NCBI GenBank assembly: GCA_946623765.1
Contig: CAMORL010000110.1
Coordinates: forward strand, 1-5,559
DNA: 5,559 nt
Origin: an uncultured Clostridia bacterium
GTDB taxonomy: Bacteria; Bacillota_A; Clostridia; Christensenellales; CAG-138
Direction: 5' to 3'
Made by a program: the position numbers and the translations under genes. This document shows, piece by piece, positions 1 through 5,452 of the stretch; position 1 is the first letter of the stretch; the number at the start of each line of letters is the position of its first letter. The notes beneath the pieces were generated by a model. It was not told the DNA's origin, did no database searches, and saw only the letters and a program-made list of their open reading frames with translations.

Positions 1-24
1 CTTGACAGAACGCCTGTGAAGCCC

Positions 25-57
25 CGCCTGTTTGCTTACAAAAGCAGGCGCGCTTTT
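25..57 (+). terminator. Rho-independent terminator of an upstream gene
   Basis: CGCCTG (25-30) pairs with CAGGCG (45-50). The stem extends inward through TTTG (31-34) and CAAA (39-42), with a CTTA loop and a two-base AG bulge. CGC and then TTTT follow at 51-57. The U-run is short, so efficiency may be moderate. It points along the + strand and presumably ends a gene whose 3' end lies at or before the left edge. A TGA at 17-19, or one at 3-5, could be that gene's stop, but too little coding sequence remains to identify it. Confidence 0.65.
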
Positions 58-174
58 CATTTGGGCGTCGCAGGATTCGACAGAACACGACTGAGTACGG
101 ATATATGTACGGCAAAAGAAGATTTGACGCTCGGAGCTTTATAAAAAATTTGCAATTCTGACGCAATTACGGGG

Positions 175-203
175 TTTACCGAGGCGGGAAAATGTGGTAA
201 ACT
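175..203 (+). promoter_or_regulatory. Probable sigma-A promoter (extended -10) for the L,D-transpeptidase gene
   Basis: The -35 is TTTACC (175-180, 4/6 to TTGACA). After a 17-base spacer comes a -10 of TAAACT (198-203, 4/6 to TATAAT), preceded by TG at 195-196, which makes an extended -10. The predicted transcript starts near 210, leaving a leader of about 19 bases before the ATG at 229. Each hexamer is only moderately good. The ideal spacing, the TG element and the position just upstream of an independent gene support the call. Confidence 0.55.
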
Positions 204-216
204 ATAGCGTAATTTG

Positions 217-222
217 AAGAGG
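217..222 (+). promoter_or_regulatory. Ribosome binding site that decides the start at 229
   Basis: AAGAGG sits six bases before the ATG at 229. An in-frame TTG at 214 would place this Shine-Dalgarno sequence inside the coding region and has no good site of its own. The ATG also gives a proper lipoprotein signal peptide of 19 residues before the lipidated cysteine. The 229 start is therefore preferred over 214. Confidence 0.7.
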
Positions 223-228
223 TATGGC

Positions 229-1233
229 ATGAAACATTCGTATAAAATCACAGCAATTCTGTTGGGAATCATGATCCTGATCGGATGCGGAACGGTCCGA
301 GACGACGTGCAGAGCACACCGGCCGCCGAACCCTCCGATACGGTCGTCGCACAGCAAACCGCCGTTCCCGCCGCAACGGAGGAACCGCAGGAGCAGATCG
401 TGGAGGTCGTCGTTTCCGCACCCGAAACGCCCGCGCTGCCGACCCTGCCGCCGACGCCGGAACCTACGCCCACGCCGGAACCCACGCCGACGCCTCCGCC
501 GACGCCGATTCCGTTTTCGTATTACTGCCCGACCGTCAACATGAGCTTTGAGGAGCTGGTCGGCTCGCTGCCCGACTTCGACGAATCGAACCCAAAGAGC
601 AACAATACGTTCCGGATGCCGCTGGGATATCCCGCGCCGGACACGTACAAGATCCTCGTCGATCTCTACTGGCAGCTCGTCATCGTCTATGCGAAGGATC
701 CCCAAACCGGCGAATACACGGTTCCGGTCCGTTACATGACCTGTGCATCCGGCGATCCCAAGAGGTACTATGAGACGCAGACAGGCACGTTCAACATGAA
801 GCCGACGCGCGTTCGTTTCGGCAACTTCAAGACCGGCGAAACCGCGCAGTACTGGTCGCTGATCCGCAGCCGCACATACTTCCATTCGACGATCTATTCG
901 AAGTACCGCGACCTTTCGTCCGTCGACAAGGCTTCTTACGAGGCGGTCATAAACGGCAAAAAAGCGTCGCATGCCTGCATCCGGCTGCTGGTTCCCGATG
1001 CGCGTTGGATCTTCTACAACATCTGCTACGACACGGTCTGCGAGATTCGCAAGGGTTCCAAGGACGACACCGAAATGCAGGCGATCCGCGATCAGATGCA
1101 CTTTGCCGCATGGAAGGACGGCGCCGATCTTTCCACCGCAAACACGCCGTATACCGACAACTGGAAGATCGAGGACGTGCAGATCGACAAGCCCTATATC
1201 CACGCGACGCAGCCGCCGGTACCCAAAAGCTGA
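229..1233 (+). CDS. Lipoprotein L,D-transpeptidase (YkuD family)
   Basis: A 334-residue predicted cell-surface lipoprotein. Residues 1-19 form a signal peptide with a lipobox ending LIGC, so Cys20 would be lipidated after signal peptidase II cleavage. A low-complexity acidic, Ala/Pro/Thr-rich linker (about 21-95) would span the wall. The YkuD catalytic domain covers about 139-275, beginning with the typical IxVDLxxQxxxVY-like strand (KILVDLYWQLVIVY). The catalytic elements are His219 (FHS) and the SHxCxR motif: Ser247, His248, nucleophile Cys250 and Arg252. Enzymes of this family make 3-3 cross-links in peptidoglycan or attach proteins to it through a cysteine acyl-enzyme. The usual Gly between His and Cys is Ala249 here. 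The tail after about 276 matches nothing I recognise. The gene is a single transcription unit with its own promoter and a strong terminator. The family is clear; the substrate is not. Confidence 0.9.
   Translation: MKHSYKITAILLGIMILIGCGTVRDDVQSTPAAEPSDTVVAQQTAVPAATEEPQEQIVEVVVSAPETPALPTLPPTPEPTPTPEPTPTPPPTPIPFSYYCPTVNMSFEELVGSLPDFDESNPKSNNTFRMPLGYPAPDTYKILVDLYWQLVIVYAKDPQTGEYTVPVRYMTCASGDPKRYYETQTGTFNMKPTRVRFGNFKTGETAQYWSLIRSRTYFHSTIYSKYRDLSSVDKASYEAVINGKKASHACIRLLVPDARWIFYNICYDTVCEIRKGSKDDTEMQAIRDQMHFAAWKDGADLSTANTPYTDNWKIEDVQIDKPYIHATQPPVPKS
439..513 (+). repeat. Pro/Thr-rich linker repeat within the L,D-transpeptidase gene
   Basis: Residues 71-95 of the transpeptidase are almost wholly Pro, Thr and Glu, with a recurring TPEP/TPTP pattern. 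The DNA contains an imperfect tandem unit around ACGCCGGAACC (near 455-480). Such linkers tether a membrane-anchored domain at a distance. Slippage at the DNA repeat could vary the linker length between strains. Confidence 0.75.
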
Positions 1234-1238
1234 CGCTT

Positions 1239-1274
1239 CAGTCTGTCGAACCATGGTTCGGCAGACTGTTTTTT
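1239..1274 (+). terminator. Strong rho-independent terminator after the L,D-transpeptidase gene
   Basis: A near-perfect inverted repeat lies six bases after the stop codon. The left arm CAGTCTGTCGAACCA (1239-1253) pairs with the right arm TGGTTCGGCAGACTG (1254-1268), with one U-G wobble. In RNA the central CATG would form the loop. Six T's follow immediately (1269-1274). Confidence 0.93.
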
Positions 1275-1300
1275 CATGTCTGCCTGTCACAGTACGGCAG

Positions 1301-1333
1301 GGACGGGCATTGCCCGTCCGCCTTGTTATTTTT
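1301..1333 (+). terminator. Second terminator-like hairpin
   Basis: GGACGGGC (1301-1308) and GCCCGTCC (1312-1319) form a perfect 8-bp GC-rich stem with an ATT loop. The stem can extend by GGC (1296-1298) pairing with GCC (1320-1322) across a two-base bulge. A T-rich tail follows (1323-1333, five T's at its end). It could be a back-up terminator for the upstream gene. It lies before the promoter candidate at 1337, so it probably does not act as an attenuator for the next gene. Confidence 0.6.
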
Positions 1334-1336
1334 CAG

Positions 1337-1365
1337 GCATGTTTTGATCCTTCTTCGCGTAAAAT
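1337..1365 (+). promoter_or_regulatory. Sigma-E-like sporulation promoter candidate
   Basis: GCATGTT (1337-1343), 14 bases, then CGTAAAAT (1358-1365). From memory the Bacillus sigma-E consensus is about KMATATT, 14-15 bases, CATACAHT; this gives 6/7 and 6/8 matches at that spacing. The two terminators upstream mean the following gene needs a promoter here. I saw no convincing sigma-A -35 for the TAAAAT at 1360-1365. Sigma-E control would suit a spoIVFA-spoIVFB unit. Short degenerate motifs can arise by chance, so this remains a candidate. Confidence 0.4.
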
Positions 1366-1373
1366 CCGACAGC

Positions 1374-1381
1374 AAGGGGGG
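1374..1381 (+). promoter_or_regulatory. Ribosome binding site for the SpoIVFA-like gene
   Basis: AAGGGGGG lies seven bases before the ATG at 1389. It selects that start over a long upstream in-frame extension that would run back into the transpeptidase gene and through its terminator. Confidence 0.75.
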
Positions 1382-1388
1382 AATCGGA

Positions 1389-2024
1389 ATGAAGCTTGAC
1401 GAAATGAAGGTACAGTATGACAAAGCCCGCGACGGATTCACGAAGGAATCGGAATTTGCGGTCAAACAGGAAAAGAAACTGCCGAAGGTGGACATGAGCG
1501 GGATCGCGATCAAGGTCGGTCTCTGCGTCGGCGTGCTCGCACTGGCGTTTATCGTGCGCGCGTTCGGCGTCGGCGCGCCGAAGGAAGCGGTCAGCGAGGT
1601 CAGTACGCATGCGGAGGACAGCGCAGATACGGATCAAAACCGTCCGGGCAAGCTGAAATACGTGGAGGTGCCGGGTACGAAATGGGCGGCGCCCGTGCTT
1701 GCGAACGACATTGAAATGATGCTCGAGGGCAACATGCTCCGCTTTACCGCCGCTTCGAAGGACGTCAAAAGCTGCATGGACGGCAAGGTGCTTTCCGTGG
1801 GCACGGATGAGGTTTACGGCGCGTATGTGCGCGTACAGTCGTCGTCGGATCGGGAGGCTGTGTATTACGGCTTCGACGAAATCCGTGTCGCGGAAGGAAC
1901 CGACGTTGCGGCGGGCGACGTGATCGGCACGGTCGCGCCCGGAAAGAGCATGTATCTGCGCGTCTTTGAAAACGGCGCGCCGCAGGATCCGTCCGCATAC
2001 GTCGATCTTTCGCTGAACGGATGA
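1389..2024 (+). CDS. spoIVFA: SpoIVFA-like membrane protein with degenerate LytM/M23 domain
   Basis: A 211-residue single-pass membrane protein. It has a charged N-terminal region (1-37), one hydrophobic segment (about 38-60), a polar linker (61-97) and a C-terminal domain (about 98-211) with the LytM/peptidase M23 (lysostaphin-like) pattern. That pattern includes a GTDVAAGDVIGTV strand (family form GxxVxxGxxIG) and an ENGAPQDPSAYV ending (family form NGxxxDPxxY). The zinc-binding residues are missing: the usual YGH is YGF (160-162), and the usual HLHFEV region reads SMYLRVFENG, so Tyr189 stands where the ligand His should be. It is therefore probably not a hydrolase. In B. subtilis, SpoIVFA is a similar protein that anchors and inhibits the SpoIVFB protease in the outer forespore membrane. 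The adjacent SpoIVFB-like gene overlaps this one by four bases, which supports the assignment. An unrelated M23-like protein cannot be excluded from sequence alone. Confidence 0.7.
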   Translation: MKLDEMKVQYDKARDGFTKESEFAVKQEKKLPKVDMSGIAIKVGLCVGVLALAFIVRAFGVGAPKEAVSEVSTHAEDSADTDQNRPGKLKYVEVPGTKWAAPVLANDIEMMLEGNMLRFTAASKDVKSCMDGKVLSVGTDEVYGAYVRVQSSSDREAVYYGFDEIRVAEGTDVAAGDVIGTVAPGKSMYLRVFENGAPQDPSAYVDLSLNG

Positions 2025-2893
2025 TACGGTTCTGCATCGGAAGGACGGAAGTGCGCATATCGTTCGGCGTGCTTCCGCTCTTTGCGTTCTGCATCGTCGC
2101 GGGGGAGCTCAAAGCGCTGCTGCTTGCAGGGACCGCGCTTGCCGTGCACGAGCTTTCGCACGCGATCGCCATCAAAAACTTCGGCGGACGGACCGCCCGT
2201 GTTTCCGTATATCCGTTCGGCGCCGTGATGACGCCCGAGATGCCCAAAGACGGCGCGGCGTGGGCGGTCGCGCTTGCCGGTCCGCTCGGATCGTTTACGC
2301 TTGCGGCAGTGCTGACGCTTCCGGAATCGCTCGGTCTGCGTTCGGCGTGGACGGAGGAACTGTTTCACACAAGCCTTGCGGTCGGACTGCTGAATCTCGT
2401 TCCCGCGTTTCCTCTGGACGGCGGGCGGCTCTTTCGCGCGCTGCTCGTTAAAACCGTCCGCGAACGCGCGGCAAAAACCGTGCTGCTGATCTTTACGGCG
2501 TTTGCCGCATGCGGACTGATCGGCGCGGGAATCTATCTCGTTCTGCACGGCGTATTTGCATGGACGCTCTTTCTGCTTGCGCCGTTTCTGATCGGCGCCG
2601 CGGTTTCGGAATGGAAAACGCCGGACGCAAACGCTGTGTCCCGGGTGATGGAGCGCAAAACGGCGCTGCGATCCGGTTCGCCGCAAAAGGCGCAGATTGT
2701 CGTGCTGCCGCAGGAAGCGAGCGTATCCGACGCGGTCTGTTCGATTGCGAAGAACCGCTATACGATCTTCCGTATCCCGACCGAAACCGGTACGGTCGAG
2801 CTGACCGAGACGGACGCGCTCGACGCCGCGGCAAAATCCGGTCTCGACGCGCCGCTGAAAAGCATAATTTCCGGATTGACCGCAGGGAAATGA
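2021..2893 (+). CDS. spoIVFB: SpoIVFB-like M50 intramembrane metalloprotease
   Basis: A 290-residue polytopic site-2 protease of family M50. The zinc motif HELSH has His43, Glu44 and His47 inside the second hydrophobic segment. The second motif NLVPAFPLDGGR supplies Asn125 and zinc ligand Asp133. An AGPLG motif lies at 86-90. About six membrane segments can be placed (12-30, 32-50, 79-100, 115-130, 152-176, 178-195). The cytoplasmic tail (about 205-290) resembles a single degenerate CBS domain, as in B. subtilis SpoIVFB, which cleaves pro-sigma-K in the mother-cell membrane. Length and motif positions match that protein closely. Its ATG overlaps the previous stop as ATGA with only a weak Shine-Dalgarno sequence, so translation is probably coupled to the SpoIVFA-like gene. 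Some non-sporulating Clostridia may keep similar proteases, so the substrate could differ. Confidence 0.83.
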   Translation: MIRFCIGRTEVRISFGVLPLFAFCIVAGELKALLLAGTALAVHELSHAIAIKNFGGRTARVSVYPFGAVMTPEMPKDGAAWAVALAGPLGSFTLAAVLTLPESLGLRSAWTEELFHTSLAVGLLNLVPAFPLDGGRLFRALLVKTVRERAAKTVLLIFTAFAACGLIGAGIYLVLHGVFAWTLFLLAPFLIGAAVSEWKTPDANAVSRVMERKTALRSGSPQKAQIVVLPQEASVSDAVCSIAKNRYTIFRIPTETGTVELTETDALDAAAKSGLDAPLKSIISGLTAGK

Positions 2894-2904
2894 CGTGGTA
2901 TAAT
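2876..2904 (+). promoter_or_regulatory. Near-consensus sigma-A promoter for the radical SAM block
   Basis: The -35 is TTGACC (2876-2881, 5/6). After a 17-base spacer comes a perfect TATAAT (2899-2904), with TG at 2896-2897 giving an extended -10. It overlaps the last codons and the TGA (2891-2893) of the SpoIVFB-like gene. Transcription should begin near 2911 and give a leader of about 35 bases before the start at 2946. It separates the downstream housekeeping genes from the sporulation-type pair. Confidence 0.88.
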
Positions 2905-2945
2905 CCAAAAGTTAAAGTATGCACTGAAGGGAAACGTAGGAACTT

Positions 2946-4778
2946 TTGAATACGCACGTGATGGACATGCTGCTGAGCCGCGTCGAAAAGCCCGCGCGCT
3001 ACATCGGCAGCGAATGGAATATGGAACGCAAGGAAGCCTTCGACTTCCGCTTTGCGCTGTGCTTCCCGGACGTGTACGAGATCGGCATGTCGCATCTCGG
3101 CAGCCGGATTCTGTACCGCGTGCTCAACGACATGGACGGCGTTTACTGCGAACGCTGCTATGCGCCGTGGACCGATATGGAACAGGCTTTGCGCGAGCTT
3201 AAAGAGCCGCTGTTCACGCTCGAAACGAAATCGCCGCTGAAGGACTTCGATATCGTCGGCTTCTCGCTGCTCTATGAGATGTGCTATACGAACGTGCTGA
3301 CGATGCTCGACCTGTCCGGCATTCCGTTTCTTGCCGCCGAACGCGACGAATCCTGGCCGCTGATCGTGGCGGGCGGTCCCTGTACCGTCAATCCCGAACC
3401 GATCGCGGAGATTATGGACGTCATTCTGCTCGGCGACGGGGAAGAGCTTGAGCCGGAACTGGTCGAATGTGTGCGCGCCGCGAAGCGCGAGGGCGTTTCG
3501 AAACGAACGCTTCTCGAACGGCTTTCCGAAATCGAAGGCGTATACGTTCCGTCGTTCTATCGCCCGGTGTATGAAAACGGACGGTACGTTCGCACCGAAC
3601 GGCTGAACGAGGCTGCGCCGAAGCATCCGTCCCGCCGCGTCGTGCGCGATCTCGATCACGCGACGTACATCGGACGGCAGCTTGTGCCGCACATGCAGAT
3701 CGTCCACGACCGCGTCGCCGTCGAAGTCATGCGCGGCTGTACGCGCGGCTGCCGCTTCTGTCAGGCGGGCTATATCTACCGCCCGGTGCGTGAGCGCACA
3801 AAGGAAACGCTTCTTCGCCAGACGCGCGATCTCGTCCGCTGCACCGGTTACGACGAGGTTTCGCTGCTGTCCCTTTCGACCGGCGACTATTCCGAGCTGC
3901 ACGCGCTTCTGCCGCGGATCATCGACGACATGGCGGAACAGAAGGTTTCCGTCTCGCTGCCGTCTCTTCGGATCGACTCGATTTTGAAGGACGATCTTGA
4001 AAAGATGCAGACGGTTCGCAAGGGCGGTCTGACGTTTGCGCCGGAAGCGGGGACGCAGCGCATGCGCGACGTCATCAACAAGAACGTCACGGAAGAGGAT
4101 CTTCTGCGCGCGGTCACCGATGCGTTTACCGCGGGCTGGTGCGGCGTGAAGCTCTATTTCATGATCGGACTGCCGACCGAAACGGACGAGGACGTCGTCG
4201 GCATTGCGGAGCTTGCCAGAAAGGTTTCGAACGCGTTTTACCGCCTGCCGAAGGACAAGCGGGGATCCGGTTTCCGCGTGACGGTTTCCGTGTCCACCTT
4301 CGTGCCGAAGCCGTGGACGGCGTTCCAATGGTGCGCGCAGAACCGGCAGGAGGAGATCGTACGCAAGCAGCAGCTTTTGAAATCCGCGCTGAAGGGTGTA
4401 CGCGGGGCGGAGCTGCATTGCCATCCTTCGGTGCTGTCGGTGCTTGAAGCGGTCTTTTCGCGCGGGGACCGGCGTCTGAACGCCGTGCTGATCGACGCAT
4501 ACCGAAACGGCTGCCGCTTCGATTCCTGGGCGGAGCACTTCAGACCGGACGCCTGGACGCAAGCATTTTCGGCAAACGGGCTCACGATGGACGAATACGC
4601 GCATCGCGAGCGGGACATGGAAGAACCTTTACCGTGGGAAACGGTCGACGCGCTCGTCACGGTATCGTATCTCAGGCGCGAATGGACGCGCGCAAAGGAA
4701 GCGCGCACCACAAAGGATTGCAGACAGGGCTGCAACGGATGTTTCGGAGAACGCTGTGAAGATTATTGCCGCATTTGA
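2946..4778 (+). CDS. TIGR03960-type B12-binding-domain radical SAM protein
   Basis: A 610-residue protein. The N-terminal part (about 15-240) opens with KPARYIGSEWN and PDVYEIGMSHLGSRILY, typical of the TIGR03960 family, and is a cobalamin-binding-like Rossmann domain. A GG turn (VAGGPC, 142-146) and LLGDGEE follow. The radical SAM core begins near 258, with the 4Fe-4S/SAM motif at Cys265, Cys269 and Cys272 (CTRGCRFC), and later SLPSLRID (337-344) and FAPEAGTQRMR. The C-terminus carries five cysteines (592, 596, 599, 604, 608). The family is expected to generate a 5'-deoxyadenosyl radical, but its reaction is unknown to me. The start is uncertain: TTG at 2946 follows an AGG-containing site (2937-2942) at short spacing, while ATG at 2961 or 2967 is in frame but lies too far from that site. 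The gene overlaps the DUF2344 gene by 23 bases and is driven by the promoter at 2876-2904. Confidence 0.88.
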   Translation: MNTHVMDMLLSRVEKPARYIGSEWNMERKEAFDFRFALCFPDVYEIGMSHLGSRILYRVLNDMDGVYCERCYAPWTDMEQALRELKEPLFTLETKSPLKDFDIVGFSLLYEMCYTNVLTMLDLSGIPFLAAERDESWPLIVAGGPCTVNPEPIAEIMDVILLGDGEELEPELVECVRAAKREGVSKRTLLERLSEIEGVYVPSFYRPVYENGRYVRTERLNEAAPKHPSRRVVRDLDHATYIGRQLVPHMQIVHDRVAVEVMRGCTRGCRFCQAGYIYRPVRERTKETLLRQTRDLVRCTGYDEVSLLSLSTGDYSELHALLPRIIDDMAEQKVSVSLPSLRIDSILKDDLEKMQTVRKGGLTFAPEAGTQRMRDVINKNVTEEDLLRAVTDAFTAGWCGVKLYFMIGLPTETDEDVVGIAELARKVSNAFYRLPKDKRGSGFRVTVSVSTFVPKPWTAFQWCAQNRQEEIVRKQQLLKSALKGVRGAELHCHPSVLSVLEAVFSRGDRRLNAVLIDAYRNGCRFDSWAEHFRPDAWTQAFSANGLTMDEYAHRERDMEEPLPWETVDALVTVSYLRREWTRAKEARTTKDCRQGCNGCFGERCEDYCRI

Positions 4779-5436
4779 AAAAACGAAGGAGATCTCCTAT
4801 ACCTCGCACCTGGACGTGCAGCGCACGCTGCAGCGCGCGTTCCGCCGTGCGAATCTGCCGCTTGCGTTCTCGAAGGGATTCAATCCGCATCCGAAACTCA
4901 GTTTTGCGACTGCGCTCGCTACCGGTTATACGAGCGCGGGCGAATGGCTCGACGTCGAGCTGGACGGGGACGTCAGTCCCGAAGAATTTATGACGCGCGT
5001 GAACGCTGCGCTGCCGGACGGCATGCGGTTTCATTCCGCGTTCGTCGCGGACGACTCGATCGATACGCTCTCGAAGATGCTCGTCGCGGCGGATTATCTC
5101 ATAACGCTGTATCCGGACGAGCCGTTCGATTTCGAGCAGCTCGATGCGGCGGTCAAATCGATCCTCGCAAGCGACGAGGTCATCGTGGAAAAGAAGACGA
5201 AAAGCGGTGTGAAACCCGCAAACATTCGTCCCGAAATTTTAGAGGCGGAAGCGGTGTCCGTATCGGACCGGATCGCGGTCGTCGCCGTCAGGGGAACGCT
5301 CAACGCGGCGGGAGGACTTCGCGCGGAGACGTTCGCGCGGGCGCTGTTCGAGCGGCTGAACCGCAGCGGTCGCTTCACGGCGCACCGGACGGCGCTGCTG
5401 TTCACGGGAACCGATCGGCTGCCGCGCCTCGCATAA
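4756..5436 (+). CDS. TIGR03936 family radical SAM-associated protein (DUF2344)
   Basis: A 226-residue soluble protein. Family signatures are YTSHLD (15-20), the QRAFRRANLPLAFSKGFNPHPK region (26-47), LSFATALATG, EWLDVEL (63-69) and KTKSGVKPANIRPEI (147-161). As I recall, members occur either next to or fused to the C-terminus of TIGR03960 radical SAM proteins, as here, so the two products probably act together. No catalytic motif is known to me. The GTG start at 4756 follows GGAGA (4746-4750) by five bases. It lies inside the upstream gene, within the codon for that protein's Cys604, which implies translational coupling. Length is as expected for the stand-alone form. Confidence 0.88.
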   Translation: MKIIAAFEKTKEISYTSHLDVQRTLQRAFRRANLPLAFSKGFNPHPKLSFATALATGYTSAGEWLDVELDGDVSPEEFMTRVNAALPDGMRFHSAFVADDSIDTLSKMLVAADYLITLYPDEPFDFEQLDAAVKSILASDEVIVEKKTKSGVKPANIRPEILEAEAVSVSDRIAVVAVRGTLNAAGGLRAETFARALFERLNRSGRFTAHRTALLFTGTDRLPRLA

Positions 5437-5437
5437 A

Positions 5438-5444
5438 GAAAGGT
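5438..5444 (+). promoter_or_regulatory. Ribosome binding site for the RNase G/E gene
   Basis: GAAAGGT lies in the 16-base gap after the DUF2344 stop, with AAGG ending nine bases before the ATG at 5453. There is no room for a separate promoter or terminator in this gap, so the gene is probably co-transcribed with the radical SAM pair. Confidence 0.65.
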
Positions 5445-5452
5445 TTGATAAA

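Noticed and set aside
1..19. Possible last codons of an upstream gene ending at TGA 17-19
   Set aside because: Only about five codons would be present, and an alternative stop at 3-5 is equally possible. Position before the terminator fits, but nothing identifies the gene or frame.
95..168. Short direct repeats GTACGG (95-100, 107-112) and GCAATT (152-157, 163-168) in the first intergenic region
   Set aside because: They are single 6-base pairs with no conserved spacing to the promoter and no symmetry; too weak to call an operator.
202..1290. A 362-codon minus-strand open frame over the L,D-transpeptidase gene
   Set aside because: It has Arg-rich low-complexity stretches that mirror the Pro/Thr linker. 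It also runs through the terminator hairpin, and no recognisable domain is present.
1005..1388. In-frame upstream extension of the SpoIVFA-like gene back to an ATG at 1005
   Set aside because: It would overlap the transpeptidase gene and cross two terminator hairpins. The extension has no homology that I recognise, while a strong Shine-Dalgarno sequence precedes the ATG at 1389.
2906..2948. Inverted repeat CAAAAGT (2906-2912) / ACTTTTG (2942-2948) around the radical SAM leader, which could hide the TTG start
   Set aside because: The predicted transcript starts near 2911, so most of the left arm would not be in the mRNA. A 7-bp AT-rich match is probably chance.
2493..4604. A very long open frame on the minus strand (703 codons)
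   Set aside because: It lies antisense to the SpoIVFB-like and radical SAM genes. Its product is rich in Arg, His and Ala with no family motif, as expected from the complement of GC-rich coding DNA.
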